Part shown: positions 1 through 8,503 of the stretch, one piece after another | How the letters are laid out: each line of letters starts with the position of its first letter | Numbering within the stretch: the stretch's first letter is position 1 | From: Ascarosepion bandense | Lineage: Eukaryota; Mollusca; Cephalopoda; Sepiida; Sepiidae | DNA length: 64,000 bases | NCBI GenBank assembly: GCA_037127315.1 | Contig: JBBBDQ010000225.1 | Span: forward strand, 1,993,501-2,057,500 | Reading direction: 5' to 3' | Position numbers and translations under genes: made by a program | The notes under the pieces: model-generated | What the model was told of the DNA's origin: nothing | Database searches by the model: none | Seen by the model: only the letters and a program-made list of their open reading frames with translations

Positions 1-40
1 ATCGTCCACATACACTTACATACTACAAACAAAATGGACT

Positions 41-181
41 TGAAATGAGTTGACAAGACTGGTTTTCCTTAAGGATTTAATCAACAAAACATTTCCTGAC
101 TAAGCAATTCGTCAACTGACGAATGCAAGTAAGGGAAGTAATTACACTAACAAAATGCCAAGGGCAGATAAGTATAGTACA
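41..181 (-). repeat. 3' LTR of element 1
   Basis: This 141-bp copy matches 3891-4034 except for a 3-bp gap. On the minus strand it begins TGTACTATAC and ends ACTCATTTCA. It contains the 18-bp near-palindrome ATTCGTCAACTGACGAAT (107-124), shared with the other LTR. It is short for a Gypsy LTR, and no TATA box is evident. Confidence 0.85.
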
Positions 182-214
182 TCCTCCCCCTCCTTTTTTT
201 TTTTTTTTTTTTTT
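182..214 (-). other. Polypurine tract of element 1
   Basis: On the minus strand a long A run leads into AGGAGGGGGAGGA and then directly into the TG of the 3' LTR. This is the position and composition expected for the plus-strand primer of an LTR retrotransposon. The polyprotein stop codon (215-217) abuts it, so there is essentially no 3' untranslated spacer. Confidence 0.85.
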
Positions 215-3200
215 TTACGGTTCATCATACCTCTTTGGCTTACGAATTTCCCGTTGGGATCGTCTGGGTACATCAGGAGTTCTTGACATTACTTGAGGAG
301 GAATAATATTTAAATCACTTGGAGAAGATACAATTTCTGAGTTAACGATAGTTTGTGAATCGTTACTATCTACTTTTTCCTTGGGAGATTCATTAGTGGG
401 TGTAGAATCATTTAGGTCTTTCTGGATATCATCTACAACATTCTCGCTTTGTAATGAGATCCTTGCTGGTGCTAGGTCGCTTACAGAGACTGTAGATTCG
501 CGACCATTGGTGAATCTTATGTGTGCATATTGGGGATTTGCTTCGAGTAACTCTACTTCGTCAACCAATGGTTCGTACTTACTCGCTCGGACATGGCGAC
601 GCAAAAGAACAGGCCCTGGCTTAGATAGCCAAGTGGGTAAGGAATGGCCGCTGGGAGTTCGCCGTTGATATGAAAAGAGTCTTTCATGTGGTGTGGCATT
701 AGTAGCGGTACAAAGAAGAGATCTTATGGAGTGTAGCACTTCAGGCAAAACCGTTTCCCACTGCGATTCCTTGAGATTTCTTGAGGCTAGGGCTAATAAT
801 GTGTGTTTCCATATAATCCCGTTATACCTTTCACACTGACCGTTTCCTTGGGGGTGATAAGGCGTTGTCCGGCTAGTAGCAATCCCGAGATTGGTGAGAT
901 ATTCACGTACTTCCTTTGATAAGAAGGATGCACCCTTATCCGAATGGATGTAGGATGGCATGCCAAATACTATGAATATTTGACTTAGACCCTGTATTAC
1001 AGAGTCTGAATTAGTGCTTGTACACGCGAAAGCAAAAGGGAAACGTGAGTACTCATCTATAACCGTTAATAGGTAACGGTTTTTCGAAGTTGAAGGAAGG
1101 GGCCCCTTAAAGTCAATGCTGAGTCGTTCCATTGGTTGTGTAGCTTTGACTAGGCGTCCAGCTTCTGGTGTATAGAAGCGTGGTTTCCATCTGGCACACA
1201 CTGCACATGCTGCACACACTCTCTTAACCTCTTCAATAGAGTACGGAAGATTCCTTACTTTAACAAAATGAGCTAACCTGGTTATACCCGGATGACAAAG
1301 ATGTTCGTGTATTTCATGCAATCTTCCCATGTTGTCGAGTGCATTGCACTGGACACGCGAGAGCGTATCGGCTGGAATATTGTTTTTCCCTGGTCGGTAC
1401 ATGATATCGTACTCGTAACACCCCAATTCCATTCTCCATCTTTCGATCTTGCTGTTCTTGATCTTTCCATGCCTTCTTGCATCAAACATGAAATTCACAG
1501 CTTGTTGATCTGTGACTATCACAAAACGTCGTGCTGATAGATAATGTGACCACTTTTTAACTGCCTCTACTATTGCATAAGCCTCCTTTTCTACGGAAGA
1601 GTGTTTTCGTTCTGTAGTCGTAAGTGTGCGTGAAAAGAATGCTACTGGACGGTTTGCTTGATTGAGAGTGGCTGCAATAGCAGTATCAGAGGCATCGGTT
1701 TCTACTACAAGAGGTATCTTTTCGTCGACTGAGTGCAATAAGGCCTTTTCAATTTCCTCCTTGAAGATTTCAAATGTTTTTATCGATTCTGGATCAAGGG
1801 GGAATGAATTAGCTGTTATCAAGGGTCTAATCTTATCAGAGAATTTGGGTATCCACTGGGAGTAGTAAGAGAATAATCCAAGCACTCGACGCAGAGAGGT
1901 TTTGTTCTGAGGAATAGGTAACTCTCTTAATGGCCGTAGACGTTCTGCATCAGGTCTAAGTAAGCCCTGTGATATACTATAGCCGAGAAAATCAATGGAT
2001 GTTTTAGAGAACACGGACTTCTCTTCATTGAGAGTGAGGTTATACTGGGTAATAATCTTTTTTAATTTTTCTAAGTTCTCATCATGGTCTTGCTGATTTT
2101 TCCCGACTACGACAATGTTGTCTACATAGGCATACACTCCCGTTAGATTATTTTCCTTAATAATCTTGTCTATTATCCTTTGGAAACATGCAACACCATT
2201 GGTCACTCCAAAAGGAATTCTACAAAATTGGTAAAGTTTACCGTTAGCTTCAAATGCTGTATAAGGCTTATCTTCTTCTTTTATTGGTATCTGGTGATAT
2301 GCACTCTTCAGATCCAATGAGCTATAAACTTTAAATTTTGATATTTCCTGGGCTAAGTCATCCATTCTTGGTAATGGATAAGCATCCAATCTAGTAAATC
2401 TGTTAATTGTTCTACTATAATCGACTACTAGTCTCTTTCTTTGACGTTCATTTGTTACTATTAAAACCTGAGCCCTCCAAGGGGAAGTACTTTCCTGAAT
2501 TACACCCTCTCTGATCATTTTCTCAATCTCAGTCTGTATGAAACGTCTGTCACCCTCTCCACACCTTTTAGATTTAGTTGTAATAGGTTTACAGTCTGGA
2601 TCAATGTTGGAAAATAAAGATGGTGTGTCCACTAATGCCGAGGGCACACTACAGGAGATAGGATGAGAGATTTCAAGATCTTTCTTAGAGCCACCGAATG
2701 CAAAAGATATAGTGGAATGTTGTGACATGAAATCTTGGCCAAGAATAATATCAGAGCAGAGGTTGGGTAGAACTGAAAGTTTTACATTTGGATACCACTC
2801 ACCCAGAAGGTTCAAATCCACCGTACACTGTCCTTTGATAGAAGCTTTAAGTGATGATGACGCCATGGACACGTTACCAGTAGCAGGTTTTATTTGTATT
2901 TTGTGTTTCCTCACATAACTGAGGGAGATAAAGGATCCTGAGCTCCCCGTATCCATTAGCGCCGTACCGGCGCCATTTTTCCCGACCAATACGTATAATG
3001 CAGCCTGTTTTAGGGATCCTAAGGAGGCAGACGTAGTGTTGGATATCAACATTGTCGCGAGTCTGTGAGAGCATGTTGCAGCAGATGTCGTATTTGGGTT
3101 CGAACGGCACATTTTTGAGAAATGGCCTTCTTTTTTACATTTAAAACAGGTAGCGTTTCTTGCTGCACACACACTTCTGTTATGACGAGGTCCTCCACAA

Positions 3201-3862
3201 AAAAAACACGTATACTTGGTGTTAGCCGAAGCTGCACAACAAGCATTAATGGGGACCGTTGACTGGACACCGGTACAGTTATTTTCCTGAGAAACTGCAC
3301 CCACAATTGGTGTTTGAGTGTATGTATATGCTTCTGAATTTTTCTGAGCTGCATGGAGCGCTCTAGCTTGGTCGATAGCTATATTTAAATGCAGTGTTTT
3401 GTTTTCAAGTAGCCGTTGTCGAATAACGTTTGAACGTAAACCTGTGATGAATGCATCTCTGACACAGTCGTCTCGGTTTTGAATCGCATCAACTGGTTTA
3501 AAGTTACATTCTTTCGCTAGTAACTGTAGTCTTTGCACGTATTCGTCAATATTTTCCTCCTCTTTTTGGCCGCAAGTGGCAAGTAAATGCCGGGCGAAAA
3601 CTTCGTTCGGGGGTTTTATGTACAGTTCTTTCAGACGGTTAACTGCACTATCAAACGTATCACATTCAGCAATGTATTCGTATACCTCAGAAGAAATACA
3701 GTTTATCAGTGTATCGAGTTTATCCAAATCAGTATGGATGTTAGGGTCAACAATTTTACGTAGGAACGACGAGAAACTTCGAAGCCAGTGATTAAAGTGC
3801 TTACTTGAGGATGTTGTATTAGGAGGGGTGCCCAAACGTTCCGGCTTCAAGTATTTATCCAT
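215..3862 (-). CDS. Gag-Pol polyprotein of element 1
   Basis: One uninterrupted frame of 1,215 codons. I chose the ATG at 3862 (MDKYLKPE) because an upstream in-frame ATG at 3940 lies inside the LTR. In order: Gag with two CX2CX4HX4C zinc knuckles (about residues 218-253), aspartic protease with DTGSS (about 302), reverse transcriptase (about 450-720), RNase H with TDAS (about 719), integrase HHCC zinc finger, then the catalytic D-D-E at SIDFKG (about 915), HSDKGASF (about 972) and GQCERYNG (about 1009), and a basic tail ending KPKRYDEP. No envelope gene and no chromodomain are visible. Gag and Pol share one frame, as in Tf1-type elements. The RT motif C reads YVDN (about residue 579) instead of YxDD, so one catalytic aspartate is Asn and the polymerase is probably inactive unless another copy helps. 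Confidence 0.9.
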   Translation of the reverse strand: MDKYLKPERLGTPPNTTSSSKHFNHWLRSFSSFLRKIVDPNIHTDLDKLDTLINCISSEVYEYIAECDTFDSAVNRLKELYIKPPNEVFARHLLATCGQKEEENIDEYVQRLQLLAKECNFKPVDAIQNRDDCVRDAFITGLRSNVIRQRLLENKTLHLNIAIDQARALHAAQKNSEAYTYTQTPIVGAVSQENNCTGVQSTVPINACCAASANTKYTCFFCGGPRHNRSVCAARNATCFKCKKEGHFSKMCRSNPNTTSAATCSHRLATMLISNTTSASLGSLKQAALYVLVGKNGAGTALMDTGSSGSFISLSYVRKHKIQIKPATGNVSMASSSLKASIKGQCTVDLNLLGEWYPNVKLSVLPNLCSDIILGQDFMSQHSTISFAFGGSKKDLEISHPISCSVPSALVDTPSLFSNIDPDCKPITTKSKRCGEGDRRFIQTEIEKMIREGVIQESTSPWRAQVLIVTNERQRKRLVVDYSRTINRFTRLDAYPLPRMDDLAQEISKFKVYSSLDLKSAYHQIPIKEEDKPYTAFEANGKLYQFCRIPFGVTNGVACFQRIIDKIIKENNLTGVYAYVDNIVVVGKNQQDHDENLEKLKKIITQYNLTLNEEKSVFSKTSIDFLGYSISQGLLRPDAERLRPLRELPIPQNKTSLRRVLGLFSYYSQWIPKFSDKIRPLITANSFPLDPESIKTFEIFKEEIEKALLHSVDEKIPLVVETDASDTAIAATLNQANRPVAFFSRTLTTTERKHSSVEKEAYAIVEAVKKWSHYLSARRFVIVTDQQAVNFMFDARRHGKIKNSKIERWRMELGCYEYDIMYRPGKNNIPADTLSRVQCNALDNMGRLHEIHEHLCHPGITRLAHFVKVRNLPYSIEEVKRVCAACAVCARWKPRFYTPEAGRLVKATQPMERLSIDFKGPLPSTSKNRYLLTVIDEYSRFPFAFACTSTNSDSVIQGLSQIFIVFGMPSYIHSDKGASFLSKEVREYLTNLGIATSRTTPYHPQGNGQCERYNGIIWKHTLLALASRNLKESQWETVLPEVLHSIRSLLCTATNATPHERLFSYQRRTPSGHSLPTWLSKPGPVLLRRHVRASKYEPLVDEVELLEANPQYAHIRFTNGRESTVSVSDLAPARISLQSENVVDDIQKDLNDSTPTNESPKEKVDSNDSQTIVNSEIVSSPSDLNIIPPQVMSRTPDVPRRSQREIRKPKRYDEP

Positions 3863-3872
3863 ACTGTTGAAT

Positions 3873-3890
3873 ATGTTTTGTTGATTAAAT
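3873..3890 (-). other. Candidate self-priming primer-binding site of element 1
   Basis: The 18 bases immediately inside the 5' LTR read, on the minus strand, ATTTAATCAACAAAACAT. They are perfectly complementary to an LTR-internal segment at 3928-3945 (minus strand ATGTTTTGTTGATTAAAT). There is no TGG start complementary to a tRNA CCA end. A site abutting the LTR and matching the element's own 5' region is the hallmark of self-primed reverse transcription described for Tf1 and sushi-type elements. The gag ATG follows 10 bases later, so the leader is extremely short. Confidence 0.7.
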
Positions 3891-4034
3891 TGAAATGAGT
3901 TGACAAGACTGGTTTTCCTTAACAAGGATTTAATCAACAAAACATTTCCTGACTAAGCAATTCGTCAACTGACGAATGCAAGTAAGGGAAGTAATTACAC
4001 TAACAAAATGCCAAGGGCAGATAAGTATAGTACA
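3891..4034 (-). repeat. 5' LTR of element 1
   Basis: This 144-bp LTR is the partner of 41-181. It contains the self-complementary primer segment (3928-3945), starting about 90 bases into the LTR, and the near-palindrome ATTCGTCAACTGACGAAT (3960-3977), whose halves carry a TGACG core like CREB/AP-1-type sites. If priming resembles Tf1, transcription would start near 3945, putting the palindrome a few tens of bases upstream. That placement is inference. Confidence 0.85.
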
Positions 4035-6195
4035 ATCGGTTTCAATAGTAAATGGTAGTTCGTCGTCGATAACCTTTACAGATGATTCGGCAACGTCTTT
4101 CTTAAGTTTTTCGAAAGAATTCACAACTATAGGAGGCATGGGAAATTGTTTATTTTCAACCAGGGGACGAATTTTGTGTGAATACTTAGGTATCCATTTC
4201 GCGTAGTAAGAAAACATACCAAGGCACCTCTTTAACGAATTTGAATCCGAAGGAGGAGGCATTTGCAAAAGAGGTTTCAAACGCTCAGGGTCAGGTTGAA
4301 TTCGTCCGTCACAGATTTGGTATCCAAGCAAATTGATAGAACGAAGCGAAAACTTTGATTTTTCTCGGTTTATTTCGAGGTTGTATGTTGAGGCAGCCTT
4401 TAAGAAACGTTCCAAGTTAGCGTCATGCTCCTCTTAAGTTTTACCACAAATAGTAATGTCATCAATGTAAGAAAAAGTTCCGGATAACTTATTTTCAGAA
4501 ATAAAGAAATTCATAAATCGTTGAAAGGCAGAAACCCCATTAGTGACACCCATGGGTATTCGTTTGAATTGATACAAACGATTTCCAGCTTGAAAAGCCG
4601 TGTAAGGCCGATCTTCGGGACAAATTTCGATCTGGTAGTAAGCTTTAGACAAATCAATCGTACTAAAAATATGATACTGGGCAATTCGGTTTACGAGATC
4701 CTCAATCCGAGGCAAAGGGTACGCGTCAAGTAGTGTGAAACGGTTAATGGTTTGGGAAAAATCAACCACCAATCGTTTCTTTCTATTAGGCGACGAAGTC
4801 ACAACAATTTGAGCACGCCACGGTGAATAGCTGGTTGCAATGACATCGTCTTCAAGCAGTTGAAGAATTTCTTTTTCAATAAATCGGGCATCCTCCGCAC
4901 GGTAGTTTCGGGATTTAGTAGCAATGGGTCTGCAATCAGGGGTCAGGTTTCGGAACAATTTTACAGGGGCACAACTGATCCTGGTTAGCGCGCAGATTTT
5001 TAAAACTTCCTGAGATCCACCAAAAGAAATAGTAATACCCCGGTGTAGTTTCAAAAACGGCACTCCGAGTATAATGTCCATACAGGAGTCAGGAAGCACA
5101 GTAAGGTCAATCTCTTTATATTTGCAACCATTGAAGAAAATGTTCTCGGTGCAATATTCAGACAGTTTAAGGGAAACGGCGGATGATGCCATAGAAATTA
5201 CGGAGTTCCGTTTTAAAGTGGGCAGTCTCATTGTTTTGACAATACGGGCACTGATAAAATTATCAGAGCTGCTGGTGTCTATAAGGGCAGTTAACTTTTT
5301 CCCTTTTAACTCCACAGTTTCGGTGATAGGAGGGCAACTATCACCACCTTTAGCACGGGCCCCTATGATAGCAGAAGAAGAACGTGAATGTGTCGGTAGA
5401 GTAGAACGGCAAACTTTAGAAAAATGCCCGAGTTTACCACAGCTTCGACATACCTTATCGCGGGCAGGGAAGAGGCGGCGGTCGTCCTCCACAGTTGTAA
5501 CACTTGCCACGAACAGGAAGGGTAGCAGAGAACAGTACAGAGTCACACTTCATTGGAGAATCAGTTAGAGCAGAATTTTTAGAAATACCAGTGGCCTCCT
5601 CGGCAGAATCGGTCAACACATTTTTAGTTTCAGTAATAGAAGTAACGGCGGCTGCTCCAATCTGGGTGGCATACGATTCCGCGCGAAAGTGAGCTTGTTC
5701 TAAAGCCCTAGCACATTGAGTAGCTTCTGCGAGAGTTAGAGTGTCAGTTTCAAGGAGCCTAGCACGTATCAATGAGGACCGAAGACCACGAATAAATGCA
5801 TCACGGACAGATTCATCCCTGTAAGTGGTGGCCGTTACGTCTTTAAAGCAACAGTCAGCGGCAAGTCGATTCAAGGTCTGAAGGTATTGGTCGACAGACT
5901 CGCTTTCTTGTTGCAAACGCGTAGAAAGCAGATGTCTAGCATGAATAACACTTGGAGACTTGTCGTAGACACCTTTCAGTAAGTCAACAGCATGTTCAAA
6001 GCCAGAATAACCCTCGATAACGTCAGCAACAGTGGGACCGATGTTTAAATAGAGAACTTCGAGTTTATCAGGGTTTAACGAAGCAATAGTTGAGAGGTAG
6101 TAATTAAAGTTACGATACCATAATCTCCAAAGCTTGTTGGCCTGTGGGTCTGCCGAGGAAACATCAAATTTGTCCAGGCGAATTATTTTCTCCAT
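4035..6195 (-). pseudogene. Broken gag-pol of a related Gypsy element (element 2)
   Basis: Gag begins at 6195 (MEKIIRLDKF) and resembles element 1 Gag in its RDAFIRGLRS block. The first zinc knuckle (CYNCGG) and the second (CRSCGKLGHFSKVC) are in different frames, so a frameshift lies near 5470-5500. Protease has DTSSS where DTGSS is expected. RT keeps an intact YIDD (near 4465). A TAA stop at about 4434 interrupts the frame just after it, and the remainder runs to TETD at 4035, where element 1 is inserted. RNase H and integrase would lie left of the window. RT residues retained here are altered in element 1, so the two are separate lineages of one clade. Confidence 0.85.
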
Positions 6196-6207
6196 GAGGA
6201 AAATAGA

Positions 6208-6223
6208 AAATTAGTTCGGTAAA
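6208..6223 (-). other. Candidate self-priming primer-binding site of element 2
   Basis: Sixteen bases just inside the 5' LTR (minus strand TTTACCGAACTAATTT) are perfectly complementary to 6279-6294 inside the LTR. Sequence differs from the element 1 site but position, LTR junction (CA then ATTTA) and the ATG about 12 bases downstream are the same. Two unlike sequences each conserving the pairing argue for selection on base pairing. Confidence 0.7.
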
Positions 6224-6224
6224 T

Positions 6225-6790
6225 TGTGGTGGTGTTTTAGCGTAAAACTGAAGACAGAACAAAACCTCTTTACTAGGCTTTACCGAACTAATTTCACAGC
6301 CAATAGCAAAGGCAAAGGCAAGTAGTAAACGCAACAGTAAGTAGTAAAACACAAGAGCATGCAGTAAACGCAAGAGCAGGTAAACAAAATGCAGAAGAAA
6401 GAAAAGAACTCAGCCTTTTAAAAGGAAAAGGAACGTGTGCAAAATCACGTGCAATAGAAATTTTTACTTTAACGGAAATATAAGCAGATCCATTACCTCA
6501 ATTGCTACATCTGCGGGAAGTTTCTAAACAACGTAGGTGTCGCAGCCTCAAACAGCCGCTTCCAAAAGGATACGATCATAACAGCAGCAGCAGCTACTAG
6601 CCGCCTCCTGACTCCAAACGGCCATAGCAACAGCAGCAGCAGCAGCAGCTAGTAGCCTTTCTCTGACCTTGAACAACAAATGGCGGACCCTTAAGGCCCG
6701 CCGTAAAGAAAATTCAAGAAAATTTAACTACACGTGCGACACAGATCAATTGTGCAAATACGCACTAGCCTAAAACCATCGAAATACACA
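6225..6790 (-). repeat. 5' LTR of element 2 (outer end uncertain)
   Basis: The inner edge is fixed by the TG at 6225 next to the primer-site candidate. The outer edge is not visible because the partner LTR is outside the window and a solo LTR abuts at 6791. The stretch contains a loose AGTAAACGCAA-type repeat (6320-6385) and two CAG-rich blocks (about 6580 and 6630) with the same flank, GCTACTAGCC or GCTAGTAGCC. No coding sequence was seen. Confidence 0.5.
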
Positions 6791-7644
6791 TGGAATTAGG
6801 CTGCGCTCCCCAAAACACCAAACGACGTGGGGAGCAATTAATATTTAGCGATCTGGGAGCAGTGACCGAACAACTCTTCGCTTATCACCAGCCTCGCTGC
6901 GCCCAGATATTTCGGGAGTTGTCTTAGTATCCTGCCTCCCGGCGGTCGCATCTAGCCGTTACATTCGCTTCTGGCATTGATCCTGCTTTCCGGCGGTAGA
7001 TCAGCCATCGAGGCCCCTACGCACGCTTCTGGTCCTGATCCTGCTTCGGCAGTCGAATCGGCCACTCGGAGTCGTAGCCGCAACGACCCTACTTCGACTC
7101 GGCCCTGTTTAAGGATTCCGTTACTCTTAGGTACGGTCTCGCACCCGCGACGACCATCGCTCGACTCGGCCCTGTTAGGGATTCCGTTACCCTTCGGTAC
7201 GTTCTTGCACCCGCGACGACTATAAATCGACTCGGTCCTGTTTAGGGATTTCGTAACGTAATCTCTCGGTACGGTCTTGCTTTCCGCGCAAACCCTAACT
7301 CGACTCGGCCCTGTTTAGGGACTCCGCCTTTCGTCAGGTATCCTCCACTGGCACGAGCTCGCCTTCACGCTCGCTACTTCGACCTAGACCCGAAGACGGA
7401 ACGTCCCGAACCAGCCAGGCGACTCATTCAGCATTTCCAGTTGACTAGCTACCGCAACGAACGTCACAGCTCGACCCGGCACTGGACGAGGTCTCACCGC
7501 TCGCCGCACCAACTCCTTAGAGGCTACTACCCTTCGAACCTGAAGCGAAACCGAACTACATCTTGTATCGACTCACGTAAATAAAACCAAAGTTGTTATT
7601 GTTTTTACCTCTACCTTTGTCTCCTCATTGTATTGGCTGTTTCA
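6791..7644 (+). repeat. GC-rich solo LTR with 4-bp target duplication
   Basis: This ~854-bp block starts TGGAATTAGG and ends GGCTGTTTCA, and is flanked by CACA at 6787-6790 and 7645-7648. It is far richer in G+C than its surroundings. A polyadenylation-like AATAAAA near 7580, followed by a T-rich stretch, fits the R-U5 part of a plus-oriented LTR. It includes the tandem repeat at 7095-7340. The family is not identified, and an accidental CACA match is possible. Confidence 0.5.
7095..7340. repeat. Tandem ~67-bp repeat inside the solo LTR
   Basis: Four diverged units begin with CGACTCGG(C/T)CCTGTT at 7095, 7162, 7228 and 7301, so the spacing is 67, 66 and 73 bp. Each carries GATTCCGTTAC or similar, then GGTACG and a CACCCGCGACGAC block in the first two or three. 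Internal tandem repeats in LTR U3 regions commonly carry promoter or enhancer sites. Confidence 0.7.
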
Positions 7645-7648
7645 CACA

Positions 7649-7948
7649 AATCTAAAATTCAAGTTTGCAGAGTCGACTTCCTCCGGGACTTGACCCCGCA
7701 ACATAGGTGTATTTAGAACTTTGTGATGTAATTTTCTTTGCATTGAAAATTGCATTTAACTGTGAGAACCAAATTTTTACGTTAGCTGGGTTATAATTCG
7801 GTAAATTTATAGCAGCTTCCATCATAGGTTTGTAGCGTTTGTATCCATTTTGATGATTTTGGTTATGTTTTAAAAAATGTGTTTTAGATTTGAGCGAATG
7901 AACAAAAAACAAAAAAGTGTCAGATTTGAGCGAATGAATAAAAAACAA
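7649..7948 (-). pseudogene. Gag N-terminal scrap joined to a SINE-like tail
   Basis: From the ATG at 7825 the minus strand encodes LPNYNPANVKIWFSQLNAIF, the conserved start of many invertebrate Gypsy Gag proteins, for about 42 residues. It then breaks at about 7700 into GGTCAAGTCCCGGAGGAAG, which resembles the B-box side of a tRNA-derived SINE. Upstream, a 37-bp direct duplication (about 7885-7960) contains GATTTGAGCGAATGAA twice. No further Gag or pol sequence follows, so this is a truncated insertion. Confidence 0.6.
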
Positions 7949-8029
7949 AAAAGTGTCTGTTTTGCTGTCTGTAATTCAACAGAGTAGTAGAACAATGTTT
8001 CTTTTTTATGTGTCCACTACTAAGTGTTA

Positions 8030-8376
8030 TGTTGTTGTGGGGAGTTATCGGATAGGAAGGATGGTTACGATAATGAATGGATAAGACGAGAGTTGAGTAA
8101 ACACATGCTTCATTTCTGGGACGCCATTACCGGAAGTAATTATTTGCTCTTCTCCCCCACTTGAGAGAGATGTGACACAAGGTCTTTTTTAATGTGGGGA
8201 ACCTGAGCGCGTACGCCCAGGTACTGGTCAAAATATTACCTATCCACCGCAGTGGATAGGTTCAAAACCGGTCTAAACTGGTCTTAAATTGGTCATTCCC
8301 GAGAAGTACAATCAAAGAACTAGGGGCAATAACTCTTCTCAACTTCCGAGTTATAAGGGACCTACTAAATAGAACA
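8030..8376 (-). repeat. 3' LTR of element 3 with a 170-bp length difference
   Basis: It shares long identical stretches with 14507-14681, for example GGTTACGATAATGAATGG and CAATCAAAGAACTAGGGGC. Bases 8139-8308 are absent from the other LTR; GAAGTA lies at both edges (8133-8138 and 8303-8308). The extra segment contains the perfect inverted repeat CCTATCCAC/GTGGATAGG (8239-8260). It may be an insertion with a 6-bp duplication, or the other LTR may have lost it by recombination between the short repeats. Confidence 0.8.
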
Positions 8377-8389
8377 TCTCCCTTCTTCA
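8377..8389 (-). other. Polypurine tract of element 3
   Basis: The minus strand reads GAAGAAGGGAGA and runs directly into the TG of the 3' LTR, the expected place for plus-strand priming. Confidence 0.75.
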
Positions 8390-8503
8390 ACTGAGAGTGG
8401 ACTCGTCCAATTGTTCAACAAATAAAAGAAAAAATTTTCTTTTACTTTTTTTTTTTATTAATGGGAGAATATAGTGTCTGTTTGTCTAAGGGTGTGGGGA
8501 GCT

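Larger units (their letters stand above)
41..4034 (-). mobile_element. Near-intact Gypsy-type LTR retrotransposon (element 1)
   Basis: A compact ~4.0-kb element on the minus strand. Its two direct repeats begin TG and end CA on the plus strand and differ by a 3-bp gap plus few changes, so insertion looks recent. Between them lie a polypurine tract, one long gag-pol frame and a primer-binding candidate exactly at the 5' LTR edge. On the right side it interrupts the RNase H region of element 2, just after that copy's TETD residues. The left flank leaves the window after 40 bases, so the target duplication cannot be confirmed; ATCG occurs at 1-4 and at 4035-4038, but 36 unexplained bases separate the first from the LTR. 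It is assigned to the Gypsy (Metaviridae) order by the protease, RT, RNase H, integrase arrangement. Confidence 0.9.

Noticed and set aside
5074..5568. 164-codon plus-strand open frame over element 2
   Set aside because: It is antisense to gag/protease, whose zinc knuckle and protease motifs are on the minus strand.
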